From assembly GCA_016710745.1 (NCBI GenBank), contig JADJVB010000013.1, positions 635,592 through 699,591 of the forward strand: 64,000 bases of DNA, given 5' to 3'. The notes beneath the pieces were generated by a model. That model did no database searches, was not told the DNA's origin, and saw nothing but the letters and a program-made list of their open reading frames with translations. The number at the start of each line of letters is the position of its first letter. Position 1 is the first letter of the stretch. Source of the DNA: Chitinophagaceae bacterium. Lineage in GTDB: Bacteria > Bacteroidota > Bacteroidia > Chitinophagales > Chitinophagaceae. Below, one piece after another: positions 20,042-29,406 of the stretch. The position numbers were made by a program, and so were the translations under genes.

Positions 20042-20077
20042 CCCCGTTATCAAAAGGATATCGGGGTTTTGTTTTTC
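20042..20077 (+). terminator. Rho-independent terminator after the TPR gene
   Basis: The stem CCCCGTTATC / GATATCGGGG (one mismatch) has loop AAAAG and is followed by TTTTGTTTTT. It separates the tonB-like locus from the nuo operon. Confidence 0.8.
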
Positions 20078-20082
20078 TTGCT

Positions 20083-20113
20083 ATTGTATATTGCCCCCGC
20101 TGCCTTATTTTTG
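20083..20113 (+). promoter_or_regulatory. Putative nuo operon promoter
   Basis: A TATTTTTG box at 20106-20113 fits TAnnTTTG. A TATTG word near 20082-20086 lies 19 nt upstream at the -33 position. The ATG of nuoA is 23 nt downstream. There is no comparably good promoter inside the operon. Confidence 0.5.
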
Positions 20114-20136
20114 CGTGTAATTAGAGCTTACTTGAT

Positions 20137-20532
20137 ATGGAGTTTTTTTTATTACAAACCACCGAAGTAAATAATGCGGCGAATTACCTGCCCATTGGTC
20201 TCCAAATGCTGTTTGCTGTTGGGCTTATTGCCGGCATTATCATCCTGTCTGATTGGCTTGGCCCAAAACGGGCAACAGCAGATAAATTACAAAATTTTGA
20301 GAGCGGGATCGAGATCAAGGGGAATGCCCGGCATCCGATGGCCGTTAAATATTTCCTGGTAGCTATTTTATTTGTACTGTTTGATGTGGAAGTGATTTTC
20401 TTTTATCCCTATGCTGTAAATTTTAGAGAGCTGGGCTGGGGAGGTTTTGCGGCCGTGTTGGTATTTGTTTCCTTATTTATCACAGGGCTGGTTTATATAT
20501 TTAAAAAAGGCGCTTTGGAATGGGAAGAATAA
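20137..20532 (+). CDS. nuoA: NADH-quinone oxidoreductase subunit A
   Basis: A membrane subunit of complex I with 131 residues and three transmembrane helices (about 20-40, 72-92, 100-122). The conserved NuoA loop FESGIEIKGNARHP and VEVIFFYPYAV are visible. First gene of the nuo operon. Confidence 0.96.
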   Translation: MEFFLLQTTEVNNAANYLPIGLQMLFAVGLIAGIIILSDWLGPKRATADKLQNFESGIEIKGNARHPMAVKYFLVAILFVLFDVEVIFFYPYAVNFRELGWGGFAAVLVFVSLFITGLVYIFKKGALEWEE

Positions 20533-20631
20533 TTTATTGAATAGGGCAGATTGAATATTTAATATTTCGAAACTTAAAGCTGGTTCATGTGTTTAAATAT
20601 TAAATAAGTCAATATTAAATCTTACATAACT

Positions 20632-21194
20632 ATGTCTCGTCCGGTACAATTTAATAATCACATAAAATTTGACGGTATTCCGGAAGGATACATGGGAGAG
20701 GGTTTTATGGCTACCAATTTCGAAAAGTAGTTAGCCTGGCCCGTAAAAATTCCATCTGGCCTTTACCCTTTGCTACCAGTTGTTGCGGTATCGAGTTTAT
20801 GGCAACAGCGGCCAGTCACTACGACCTGGCCCGTTTTGGTGCTGAGCGGATGAGTTTTTCGCCCCGCCAGTGCGATCTGTTGCTGGTGATGGGTACCATT
20901 GCAAAAAAAATGGGTCCCGTGTTGCGACAGGTTTACCTGCAAATGGCCGAGCCACGCTGGGTGGTAGCTGTTGGAGCCTGTGCCTCGTCGGGAGGTATTT
21001 TTGATACGTATTCGGTTTTACAGGGCATCGACCAGGTAATACCGGTTGATGTATATGTACCCGGCTGTCCGCCAAGGCCCGAAGCCATTTTGGATGGATT
21101 TTTAAAAGTGCAGGACCTGGTTAATGCCGAAGGATTAAGAAGAAGACATAGTGATCAGTATAAGGAATTATTGGCTGGGTATGGAATACAATAA
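20632..21194 (+). CDS. nuoB: NADH-quinone oxidoreductase subunit B, split by a one-base deletion
   Basis: This subunit carries the terminal N2 [4Fe-4S] cluster next to the quinone site. ATG 20632 reads MSRPVQFNNHIKF...GFMATNFEK, then a TAG appears at 20728-20730. Adding one A to GAAAAG joins NFEK to VVSLARKNSIWPLPFATSCCGIEF and the rest. Cluster cysteines are in ATSCCGIEF, VGACASSGG and VPGCPPRPEA. Corrected length is about 187 residues, normal for the family. Because nuoB is essential to complex I, a sequencing error is much more likely than a real null allele. Confidence 0.93.
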
Positions 21195-21285
21195 ATGCTG
21201 CTAGCCGTTAGGTATTAGATAATAGCGGCGAAACAATTATAATGAGGCATTAGCTAAATGCTAATGGCTAAAAGCTAAAAGCCCG

Positions 21286-21789
21286 ATGGTTTTGACTAAC
21301 GAAACAATACAACTAAAACTGACCGAAAAATTTCCCGATCAATTAACCGATTGGCTGGAACCCTACGGTATGCTCACCTTTACTGCACCCAAAGACCTGA
21401 ATTTGAAAGTGCTTCAGTTTTTATATAATGATGCCGAACTGAGGTTTCAGTTTTTAACAGATCTGCAGGCTGTTCATTATCCCGATAACAAAGGGGCTGA
21501 ACTGGCTGTGGTATATCACCTGCACAACCTGGTTGATAATGTAAGAATACGTTTCAAGATATTTGTTGATATTGACAAGGCCGATGTGTTCAGTGCAACG
21601 GCATTGTATCGATCGGCCAATCATATGGAAAGAGAAACCTACGATTTTTTCGGGGTTAATTTTATAGGTCATCCTAACCTTATCCGGATTTTGAATGTAG
21701 AAGAAATGGATTATTTTCCCATGCGGAAACAATACCCGGTTGAGGACCAGAGCAGGATTGATAAAGATGACGAGATGTTTGGAAGATAA
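21286..21789 (+). CDS. nuoC: NADH-quinone oxidoreductase subunit C
   Basis: A 167-residue 30-kDa hydrophilic subunit of the Q module, separate from NuoD. The signature is ERETYDFFGVNFIGHPNLIRIL followed by the MRKQYPVEDQ end motif. It is preceded by a 90-nt gap of TAGC/TAAAAGC-like short repeats. Confidence 0.95.
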   Translation: MVLTNETIQLKLTEKFPDQLTDWLEPYGMLTFTAPKDLNLKVLQFLYNDAELRFQFLTDLQAVHYPDNKGAELAVVYHLHNLVDNVRIRFKIFVDIDKADVFSATALYRSANHMERETYDFFGVNFIGHPNLIRILNVEEMDYFPMRKQYPVEDQSRIDKDDEMFGR

Positions 21790-21790
21790 A

Positions 21791-21826
21791 CCCCCTCCGC
21801 CCCCTAAAGGGGGAATTGTGGGGCCT
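21791..21826. repeat. GC-rich intergenic palindrome CCCCCTAAAGGGGG type
   Basis: Between nuoC and nuoD there is a CCCCCT-AAA-GGGGG hairpin flanked by further C- and G-runs. Related C/G-run elements occur at 24124-24146 and 24241-24276. These resemble short intergenic elements common in Bacteroidota genomes. There is no T-tract, so it is not a classical terminator. Confidence 0.5.
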
Positions 21827-21921
21827 GAATATAAATTGCAGTGTAAAAGAAAGGTTGTTAACCGGAAGGAATTTTAAATAATTAAAATCTATAAAGCTCC
21901 GCCAGCCGGCGGGTCAGGGAT

Positions 21922-23142
21922 ATGAACGAACACATTCTATTACCGGAAGGAAGTATTGAAAAGCAAACCACCACGCTGAACCTGGGGCCAACGCACCCGG
22001 CAACGCATGGCGTGTTTCAGAATATCCTGGAACTGGATGGGGAACGCATTTTAAAATCTACCTCAACCGTTGGTTATATTCACCGGGCTTTTGAAAAAAT
22101 TGCCGAACGCAGACCGCTTTACCAGATCACCCCGCTTACCGACAGGTTGAATTATTGCTCATCACCCATCAACAATATGGGCTGGCACATTACCTGCGAA
22201 AAATTGTTGAATGTAAAAATTCCCAAACGGGTTGATTATCTCCGGGTGATCATCATGGAACTTTCCCGCATTTCGGATCACCTGATCTGTAATTCCATTG
22301 TGGGCGTGGATAGCGGCGCTTATTCGGGATTTTTATACCTCATGCAGTATCGCGAATTAATTTATGAAATATATGAAGAAATATGTGGCTCCCGCCTTAC
22401 TACTACTATTGGGCGTATTGGCGGTTTTGAAAGGAATTTCACTCCTGCGGCATTCCAGAAACTCGAAAAATTCTTAAAAGAGTATCCTAAAACCCTGAAA
22501 GAATTCGAGAACCTGTTTACCCGCAACCGGATATTCATGGATCGTACCATCGGCTGCGGCCCTATATCGGCTGAACGGGCTTTGAATTACGGATTCACCG
22601 GTCCAAACCTGCGTGCAGCCGGAGTTGATTATGATGTACGCATTCATACACCATACAGCAGTTACGAAGATTTTGATTTTGTCATTCCGGTGGGTACCAC
22701 TGGTGATTGTTACGACCGCTTTTTGGTTCGTAACGAAGAAATGTGGCAAAGTTTGAGCATTATCGAACAGGCCTTCCAGAAAGTACAGGAATTCAAGGGC
22801 GCCGACGCCGAGGTGTTTCACGCCGATTCGCCGGCTTACTATTTACCCGAAAAGAAAGACGTGTACACCAAGATGGAAGCGTTGATTTATCATTTTAAAA
22901 TTGTGATGGGCGAAACCGAAATGCCGGCTGGTGAAGTATACAGTTCGGTGGAAGGCGCCAACGGAGAACTTGGTTTTTACCTGATCAGCGATGGCGGAAG
23001 AACGCCGTACCGGTTACACTTTCGCCGGCCCTGTTTCATTTACTACCAGGCTTTTGAAGAGTTAGTGAAAGGAGGCATGCTCAGTGACGCAATCATAACG
23101 ATGAGTAGTTTGAATTTAATAGCCGGGGAGATGGACGCATAA
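21922..23142 (+). CDS. nuoD: NADH-quinone oxidoreductase subunit D
   Basis: A 49-kDa subunit forming the quinone cavity with NuoB, 406 residues. Family landmarks are LNLGPTHPATHGVF at the N-terminus (quinone-site His), GYIHRAFEKIAE, CGPISAERALNYGF and a C-terminus GEMDA. A CCGCC-AGCC-GGCGG palindrome lies about 15 nt before the start. Confidence 0.97.
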   Translation: MNEHILLPEGSIEKQTTTLNLGPTHPATHGVFQNILELDGERILKSTSTVGYIHRAFEKIAERRPLYQITPLTDRLNYCSSPINNMGWHITCEKLLNVKIPKRVDYLRVIIMELSRISDHLICNSIVGVDSGAYSGFLYLMQYRELIYEIYEEICGSRLTTTIGRIGGFERNFTPAAFQKLEKFLKEYPKTLKEFENLFTRNRIFMDRTIGCGPISAERALNYGFTGPNLRAAGVDYDVRIHTPYSSYEDFDFVIPVGTTGDCYDRFLVRNEEMWQSLSIIEQAFQKVQEFKGADAEVFHADSPAYYLPEKKDVYTKMEALIYHFKIVMGETEMPAGEVYSSVEGANGELGFYLISDGGRTPYRLHFRRPCFIYYQAFEELVKGGMLSDAIITMSSLNLIAGEMDA

Positions 23143-23217
23143 ATACATTGCAGACTTTAGATTGACGATTGCAGATTTGCATGTCAATCTAAAATCTGAA
23201 TCTAAATCTACAATTAG

Positions 23218-23709
23218 ATGATTTCTTTTAATGAAAACAGTTTAAAGAAGGTAGCGGAGATCATTTCCCGTTATCCCGAAGGCAAACATAAAAGTGCCCT
23301 GCTGCCGGTTTTGCATATGGCACAGGAAGAATTTGGTGGCTGGCTGGATGTGCCGGTAATGGATTATGTGGCGTCTGTTTTACATATCGAGCCCATTGAA
23401 GTGTATGAAGTGGCCAGTTTTTACAGCATGTATAATTTGCAGCCGGTTGGTAAATACATGTTCGAAGTTTGCCAAACGGGTCCCTGTATGCTGAATGGCA
23501 GTGATGATATCATCGCTTATATCAAAGAAAAACTGAACATCGGCGTTGGCGAAACAACGGCAGATGGTATGTTTACGTTAAAAACGGTAGAGTGTCTGGG
23601 CGCCTGCGGCTATGCACCGATGATGCAGTTGGGTAAAAATTACCGCGAGCATTTAACAAAAGAAAAAGTGGATGCCATCATAGAAGAATGCCGGACAAAA
23701 GCAAATTAA
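23218..23709 (+). CDS. nuoE: NADH-quinone oxidoreductase subunit E
   Basis: A thioredoxin-like [2Fe-2S] subunit of the NADH-input module, 163 residues. The four cluster cysteines are in EVCQTGPCMLNG and VECLGACGYAP. It forms the NADH dehydrogenase unit with NuoF and NuoG. Confidence 0.96.
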   Translation: MISFNENSLKKVAEIISRYPEGKHKSALLPVLHMAQEEFGGWLDVPVMDYVASVLHIEPIEVYEVASFYSMYNLQPVGKYMFEVCQTGPCMLNGSDDIIAYIKEKLNIGVGETTADGMFTLKTVECLGACGYAPMMQLGKNYREHLTKEKVDAIIEECRTKAN

Positions 23710-23710
23710 T

Positions 23711-24133
23711 TTGAAAAAATTACTGACGATATCGTTTTTGTTTTTTGTTTTTTGCTGTCAGGCACAAACCGACGACGAAAAATTGATCAATACAGTTAAG
23801 GAGTTTCATCAAACGCTGGTTAGTAAAAAAACAAGTTCTATCAACCAGCAAACAGACAAAGCGTTGTCATATGGTCATAGCAACGGATGGGTAGAAACCA
23901 AAACAGAGATGATGAATAACCTGACAACAGGGTATATCAATTATCACAGTTTTAAGGAAGATAGTATATCGGTTTTGATGAATGGTAACCTGGCCAGTGT
24001 TCGGTTCATTGCAGATATAGAAGTATCGGTAAAGGAAACCAAAGGAAATTATCATTTAAAAGTGTTGGAAGTGTGGATGAAGAAAGGAAATAGATGGGTA
24101 CTGTTTGCCAGGCAGGCAGTAAAGGCCCCCTAA
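23711..24133 (+). CDS. NTF2/SnoaL-like (DUF4440-type) exported protein inserted in the nuo operon
   Basis: A 140-residue protein with signal peptide (KKLLTISFLFFVFCCQAQ) and a cone-shaped NTF2-like fold (DEKLINTVKEFHQTLV, ALSYGHSNGWVETKTEMMNNL, LKVLEVWMKKGNRWVLFARQA). The only reasonable start is TTG 23711, one base after the nuoE stop; no ATG lies near. It is not a known complex I subunit. Co-transcription with nuoE is likely from the spacing. Confidence 0.75.
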   Translation: MKKLLTISFLFFVFCCQAQTDDEKLINTVKEFHQTLVSKKTSSINQQTDKALSYGHSNGWVETKTEMMNNLTTGYINYHSFKEDSISVLMNGNLASVRFIADIEVSVKETKGNYHLKVLEVWMKKGNRWVLFARQAVKAP

Positions 24134-24146
24134 ATCTCCCGAGGGG
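24124..24146. repeat. C/G-run intergenic element
   Basis: CCCCCTAAATCTCCCGAGGGGG, directly after the NTF2-like gene. The same type as at 21791. Confidence 0.35.
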
Positions 24147-24240
24147 GACTTTTAGAGCCAAAAATTTCCTGGTGCTTTTAATTGGTACAACGGATTAATA
24201 AATAATGAATGAGAGATTTTATATCATAAAACTTAATAAC

Positions 24241-24276
24241 CCTCCCCTTTTCCGCAGAATGCTGCGCAGGGGGAGA
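24241..24276. repeat. CTCCCC...GGGGGAG hairpin before nuoF
   Basis: A long imperfect hairpin with outer arms CTCCCC/GGGGGAG and an inner GCAG-AAT-GCTGC stem, ending about 15 nt before the nuoF start. Confidence 0.4.
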
Positions 24277-24290
24277 TGAAGGGGGCCCGT

Positions 24291-25646
24291 ATGAGTAAAA
24301 AATTATTATTAGAAAAAGCACATGTTGAAGGCATTCGTACCTACGACGTATACCGCCGCGAAGGTGGGTACCGTAGTGTGGAGAAAGCATTTAAAATGGC
24401 ACCGGGGGATGTCACCGAGGAAGTGAAAAAGAGTGGCCTGAGGGGCCGCGGCGGTGCCGGTTTCCCTACCGGGTTAAAATGGAGTTTCCTCGCAAAACCC
24501 GAAGGCATTCCCCGTCACCTGGTGGTAAATGCCGATGAAAGTGAGCCCGGCACTTTTAAAGACCGGTACCTCATGGAATTTATTCCGCATATTTTAATCG
24601 AAGGAATGATCGTTTCTTCATTCGCCCTCGGCTCCAATGTGTCTTACATATATATACGTGGCGAATACGCCTGGATCGTAGATATTTTAGAACAGGCAAT
24701 AGCCGAGGCCAAACAACATGGTTTCCTGGGCAAAAATATTTTGGGTAGCGGTTTCGATTGCGAAATTTACATTCAGCGGGGCGCTGGTGCCTATATCTGC
24801 GGAGAAGAAACAGCTTTGTTGGAATCACTGGAAGGTAAACGCGGTAATCCAAGAATTAAACCACCATTTCCGGCGGTTAAAGGTGTTTGGGATAGGCCAA
24901 CCGTGGTGAATAACGTGGAAACCATCGCCGCTGTGGTACCGATCATTAATGACGGAGGCGACGAATATGCAAAGATCGGTATCGGAAAAAGTACCGGAAC
25001 AAAATTAATGAGTGCCTGTGGCAACATCAACAGGCCCGGCGTGTACGAAATTGATATGACCATTTCGGTTGAAGAATTTATTTTCGGCGATGACTATTGT
25101 GGTGGTATACCCAAGGGTAAGAAATTGAAAGCCTGCATACCCGGCGGTTCCTCGGTCCCCATTCTGCCGGCCAATTTATTATTAACAACCGCCAAAGGCG
25201 AACAGCGGCTGATGAATTACGAAAGTCTCAGTGATGGAGGCTTTGCAACCGGCAGTATGATGGGCTCCGGTGGTTTTATCGTATTGGATGAGGACCAATG
25301 TGTGGTTAAACATACGTACACATTAGCCCGGTTTTACCGCCACGAAAGTTGCGGACAATGCTCACCCTGCCGTGAAGGAACCGGTTGGATGGAAAAAATA
25401 TTATTGAATATCGAAAACGGAAAGGGCAAGATGAGTGATATTGATCTGCTTTGGGATATTCAAAGTAAAATTGAAGGCAATACCATTTGTCCGTTGGGCG
25501 ATGCTGCTGCCTGGCCGGTTGCCGCCGCTATCCGGCATTTCAGAGACGAGTTTGAATGGCATGTATTGAATCCGGATGCCTGTTTAAAAGAGAATTATGG
25601 GCTGGCACATTATGCTGATCCCATTCACATACCCGTTTTACAATAA
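24291..25646 (+). CDS. nuoF: NADH-quinone oxidoreductase subunit F
   Basis: The NADH- and FMN-binding subunit. NADH/FMN loops are GLRGRGGAGFPTGLKW, VVNADESEPGTFKDR and RGAGAYICGEETAL. The N3 [4Fe-4S] cysteines are in ESCGQCSPCREGTGW and NTICPLGDAA. The frame opens at ATG 24276, but ATG 24291 (MSKKLLLEKAHVEG) fits family starts and lies outside the upstream hairpin, giving 451 residues. Confidence 0.96.
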   Translation: MSKKLLLEKAHVEGIRTYDVYRREGGYRSVEKAFKMAPGDVTEEVKKSGLRGRGGAGFPTGLKWSFLAKPEGIPRHLVVNADESEPGTFKDRYLMEFIPHILIEGMIVSSFALGSNVSYIYIRGEYAWIVDILEQAIAEAKQHGFLGKNILGSGFDCEIYIQRGAGAYICGEETALLESLEGKRGNPRIKPPFPAVKGVWDRPTVVNNVETIAAVVPIINDGGDEYAKIGIGKSTGTKLMSACGNINRPGVYEIDMTISVEEFIFGDDYCGGIPKGKKLKACIPGGSSVPILPANLLLTTAKGEQRLMNYESLSDGGFATGSMMGSGGFIVLDEDQCVVKHTYTLARFYRHESCGQCSPCREGTGWMEKILLNIENGKGKMSDIDLLWDIQSKIEGNTICPLGDAAAWPVAAAIRHFRDEFEWHVLNPDACLKENYGLAHYADPIHIPVLQ

Positions 25647-25652
25647 CAGAAC

Positions 25653-26520
25653 ATGAAAAATATTATTACCATCATTGCCTGTTGCTTAATTGCGAATTCC
25701 GGATTTGCGCAAAGCGGCGTAGACTATTCCAATACAAAAAAGGGACAGTTCTATTTGCTTTGGGGTTGGAACAGGGCGGCTTATACGAAAAGTAATATCA
25801 GCTTTAAAGGAAATGATTATGATTTTAAATTGTATAAAGTATCGGCGCACGACCGGCCAACAACAATAAGTGCCACAGATTATTTACGAATCGACCGGAT
25901 CACGATACCACAAACCAATTTCAGGCTGGGTTATTTTATTCGTAAAAACCTGGCCATCAGTTTCGGTTTTGATCACATGAAATATGTAATGGACAACGAC
26001 CAAACTGTTTTTATGAAAGGGACTATTCAACGGGACGGATCTTTTAAAGGAGAGTACAACGGGGATAAAAAACTAACCGAAGATTTCCTCACATTTGAGC
26101 ATACCGATGGTTTAAATTATATTAATGTTGAGGCCGAAAAATATGTTAACCTGTATCATGCGGCCAGTAATAATTGTAATATTGATGCGCTGATTGGCGC
26201 GGGCGGCGGTATTTTAATGCCCCGTACAAATGTACATTTACTGAATTATGCGATCAGCGACCGTTTTCATGTTTCTGGTTTTGGTGTATCCCTGAAAGCA
26301 GGAATTCAGGCTACTTTATTTAAGCACCTTGTAATAAAACTCGAAAATAAGTATGGGTATATTAATATGCCTGATATTGTATTGCATAAATCGAATTCAG
26401 ATGGGAAAGGAAAACAGGCTTTCTTTTTTTACTGCGTTTGATGGCATGATAGGCTATAGTTTTTCATTCAATAAAAAAACAAAAGAAAGAAAAAAGAAAA
26501 TAATTCCAGATAATGGCTGA
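25653..26520 (+). CDS. Outer-membrane beta-barrel-like exported protein inserted in the nuo operon, C-terminus frameshifted
   Basis: A signal peptide (MKNIITIIACCLIANSGFAQ) followed by alternating beta-strand sequence (GQFYLLWGWNRAAYTKS, FRLGYFIRKNLAISFGFDH, GVSLKAGIQATLFKHLVIKLENKYGY), typical of small barrels. The uninterrupted frame stops at 26441. Changing the T7 run at about 26424-26430 by one base restores TAFDGMIGYSFSFN, a proper final strand, and a basic tail ending at TGA 26518-26520, which overlaps the nuoG start by 8 nt. It is about 289 residues. Not a known complex I part; function unknown. Confidence 0.7.
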
Positions 26521-27691
26521 TGAAGTAAAAAATGACGCGCCACAAAAGTTCAAAGTAACGATCGACAATATCAGTATTGATGTTGAACCGGGTACTACCA
26601 TATTGAATGCTGCCAGGCAAATTGGTGGTGATGTTACACCCCCCGCCATGTGCTACTACAGTAAACTGGAAGGCAGTGGTGGTAAATGCCGTACCTGCCT
26701 GGTTGAGGTGGCAGCCGGGTCAACAAACGACCCCAGGCCCATGCCAAAATTGATGGCGAGTTGCCGAACAACGGTGATGGACGGGATGGTGGTAAAAAAT
26801 ATAACCAGCGAAAGGGTAGTGGAAGCGAGAAACGGAGTAGTGGAACTTTTATTGATCAACCATCCGCTCGATTGCCCCATTTGCGACCAGGCCGGCGAAT
26901 GTCATTTACAGGACCTGGGGTATGATCACGGAAAAGAAGGAACCCGGTACGAATTTAAAAGACGAACTTTCGAAAAAGAAGATATTGGCCCGTTCATTCA
27001 ACTGCACATGACCAGGTGTATACTTTGTTACCGCTGTACTTATGTGGCCGACCAGATCACAGAAAAAAGAGTACATGGCGTGGTTGACCGTGGTGACCAT
27101 GCGGCTATATCAACGTATATCTCCAAAGCTATTGATAACGATTTCAGTGGCAATATGATCGATGTTTGCCCGGTGGGTGCATTAACTGATAAAACTTTCC
27201 GGTTCAAAAACAGGGTTTGGTTTACCAAGCCGGTGGATGCCCACCGCGATTGCGAAAATCCCAAATGTTGTGGAAAAGCAACGTTGTGGTTACGCGGTGA
27301 TGAGGTTTACCGGGTCACCGCGCGTAAAGACCAATGGGGAGAAGTACAAAGCTATGATGGCAAGCCAGGCTGGATATGCAACACCTGCCGTTTTGATAAA
27401 AAGAAAACCGACGACTGGACCGTAGAGGGTTTAACAACCATCAGCCGTCATTCGGTAATTGGGGCGAATAAATACGCAAAACTGGATATGCCGGCAGATA
27501 CCATTAAAAAAGTATTACACGGCCGCGATCCAAAATTACTGATGAACATTCATAATGTTAGTGATGTAAACAACCCTAATATTCATTTAAGTGAAATTGA
27601 AAGGCCGGCGCATATGGATGACTTCGCAAAATCGGGCGAGTTTGTAAAAGGAGAAGGAGAATCAACCCAATGGGGTTTACCAAAAGAATAA
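26513..27691 (+). CDS. nuoG: NADH-quinone oxidoreductase subunit G (short form)
   Basis: 392 residues. N-terminal [2Fe-2S] ferredoxin domain (CYYSKLEGSGGKCRTCLVEV), a His-Cys 4Fe-4S motif (HPLDCPICDQAGECHLQD), a second [4Fe-4S] set (CILCYRCTYVAD and DVCPVGALT), and the start of the molybdopterin-type 4Fe-4S segment (CENPKCCGKATLWLRGDEVYRV, GWICNTCRF). The large catalytic-like domain of the E. coli protein (about 900 residues) is absent. This seems to be the normal form in many Bacteroidota rather than a truncation. Confidence 0.93.
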   Translation: MADEVKNDAPQKFKVTIDNISIDVEPGTTILNAARQIGGDVTPPAMCYYSKLEGSGGKCRTCLVEVAAGSTNDPRPMPKLMASCRTTVMDGMVVKNITSERVVEARNGVVELLLINHPLDCPICDQAGECHLQDLGYDHGKEGTRYEFKRRTFEKEDIGPFIQLHMTRCILCYRCTYVADQITEKRVHGVVDRGDHAAISTYISKAIDNDFSGNMIDVCPVGALTDKTFRFKNRVWFTKPVDAHRDCENPKCCGKATLWLRGDEVYRVTARKDQWGEVQSYDGKPGWICNTCRFDKKKTDDWTVEGLTTISRHSVIGANKYAKLDMPADTIKKVLHGRDPKLLMNIHNVSDVNNPNIHLSEIERPAHMDDFAKSGEFVKGEGESTQWGLPKE

Positions 27692-27707
27692 AATATAAAA
27701 CAGGTTT

Positions 27708-28760
27708 ATGCTTTTAGCAATTGATTTGGCTTTGATTATCGAAAAACTGGTATTGATCGTTATCGTGGTGATGGCTTCCTTGGTAATTGCCATGTATGCT
27801 ACCTATGGCGAACGAAAGATAGCGGCTGTTTTGCAGGACAGGCGTGGACCTAACCGTGCCGGGCCCTTTGGGATATTGCAACCCGTTGCCGATGGACTTA
27901 AATTATTTTTTAAAGAAGAAATTATACCGAGTTTTTCGTCCAAGGCCTTGTTTATTCTGGGCCCTTCCCTGGCGATGTTGACCGCTATCATGACCAGTGC
28001 GGTAGTGCCCTGGGGTGATCAGGTACATTTTTTCGGTCGGGATATTTCTTTGCAGATCGCTGATGTTAACGTTGGTATTCTATACGTGTTTGCGGTGGTT
28101 AGTATGGGAGTGTACGGTATCATGATCGGCAGTTGGGCAAGTAATAATAAGTTTTCGTTGATCAGCGGCTTGCGGGCAGCTTCACAGATCATCAGTTACG
28201 AGTTAGCCATGGGCCTTTCCCTGATCGCACTGTTGATGGTTACCGGTACCTTAAGTCTCAAAGAGATGGTTTTAGAGCAACAAACAGGCTATTGGAATAT
28301 CGTGTATCAACCACTTGGCTTTTTAATATTTTTAATTTGTGCCTTTGCCGAATGTAATCGCACACCCTTTGATCTGTCGGAGGCCGAAAATGAACTGGTT
28401 GGTGGTTATCACGTAGAGTATTCGTCCATGAAACTGGGATTCTATTTGTTTTCTGAGTATATCAATATGTTTGTGAGCAGTGTAATTATGGCTACCTTGT
28501 TTTTTGGAGGCTATGATATTCCGTTTTTGAATGAGGCCAATTACGATCAAAACTGGATGGCGTTGTTTGGTGTGCTGGCGTTGATGGCAAAAGTGGTCGG
28601 TTTTATATTCCTGTTCATGTGGGTGCGTTGGACGATACCCCGGTTCAGATACGATCAGTTGATGCACCTGGGTTGGCGGATCTTGATTCCATTGGCTTTG
28701 TTCAACATGCTGATCACAGGCGCACTGGTTTTATTGAAACAAAACAACTGGCATTTTTAA
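27708..28760 (+). CDS. nuoH: NADH-quinone oxidoreductase subunit H
   Basis: A membrane subunit linking the Q module to the proton pumps, 350 residues and about eight helices. Signatures are QDRRGPNRAGPFGILQPVADG and the acidic loop FAECNRTPFDLSEAENELV. It starts 16 nt after nuoG. Confidence 0.97.
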   Translation: MLLAIDLALIIEKLVLIVIVVMASLVIAMYATYGERKIAAVLQDRRGPNRAGPFGILQPVADGLKLFFKEEIIPSFSSKALFILGPSLAMLTAIMTSAVVPWGDQVHFFGRDISLQIADVNVGILYVFAVVSMGVYGIMIGSWASNNKFSLISGLRAASQIISYELAMGLSLIALLMVTGTLSLKEMVLEQQTGYWNIVYQPLGFLIFLICAFAECNRTPFDLSEAENELVGGYHVEYSSMKLGFYLFSEYINMFVSSVIMATLFFGGYDIPFLNEANYDQNWMALFGVLALMAKVVGFIFLFMWVRWTIPRFRYDQLMHLGWRILIPLALFNMLITGALVLLKQNNWHF

Positions 28761-28805
28761 AAGAATAAAATTTAAATAAAGCGCCGCTGAGGCGGATTTG
28801 GAAAT

Positions 28806-29360
28806 ATGCAAGCATTAACGCAAAGATTAAAACAGGTTGACCGAAGGAAAATGAATTTCCTGGAGCGCCTGTATTTGATCGCCATTTTTAAAGGTATGAT
28901 GATCACCTTCATGCATATGTTTAAAAAGAAACCGACCATTAATTACCCCGAAAAAACAAGGCCGTTCAGTCCGGTTTTTCGTGGACTTCAAATTTTGAAT
29001 CGCGATGAAGAAGGGCGGGAAAATTGTACCGCATGCGGATTGTGTGCCGTTGCCTGTCCGGCTGAAGCCATTACCATGGAAGCAGCAGAGCGGCAACCGG
29101 GCGAAGAACATTTATACCGCGAAGAAAAATATGCAGCCAAATACGAGATCAATATGTTGCGCTGTATTTTCTGTGGTTTATGTGAGGAAGCTTGTCCGAA
29201 AGACGCTATTTATCTAAGCGAAACTTTCGCACCTGCCGATTACCAGCGCAAACAATTTATCTATAAAAAAGAGGAATTATTAATTCCGCATCCGGTTGAA
29301 AACCCGGAGGCGTATAAAAAGGCATTGGGGAACAAGGTAAAAAGAGAGCAGATTAATTAA
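28806..29360 (+). CDS. nuoI: NADH-quinone oxidoreductase subunit I
   Basis: A ferredoxin-type subunit with two [4Fe-4S] clusters: CTACGLCAVACPAEA and CIFCGLCEEACPKDA. 184 residues, with an amphipathic N-terminus that lies along the membrane. Confidence 0.97.
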   Translation: MQALTQRLKQVDRRKMNFLERLYLIAIFKGMMITFMHMFKKKPTINYPEKTRPFSPVFRGLQILNRDEEGRENCTACGLCAVACPAEAITMEAAERQPGEEHLYREEKYAAKYEINMLRCIFCGLCEEACPKDAIYLSETFAPADYQRKQFIYKKEELLIPHPVENPEAYKKALGNKVKREQIN

Positions 29361-29406
29361 CAAATTAAAACTACGGTTCTGCTGTTGCAGAAAACCGGAT
29401 TGGCTT

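Noticed and set aside
21232..21285. Regulatory element before nuoC
   Set aside because: Only loose TAGCTAA/TAAAAGC short repeats are visible, of the kind scattered in other gaps; no defined structure.
26513..27691. nuoG as a truncated pseudogene
   Set aside because: All cluster motifs are present and the end is clean; the short form without the large C-terminal domain appears normal for this phylum.
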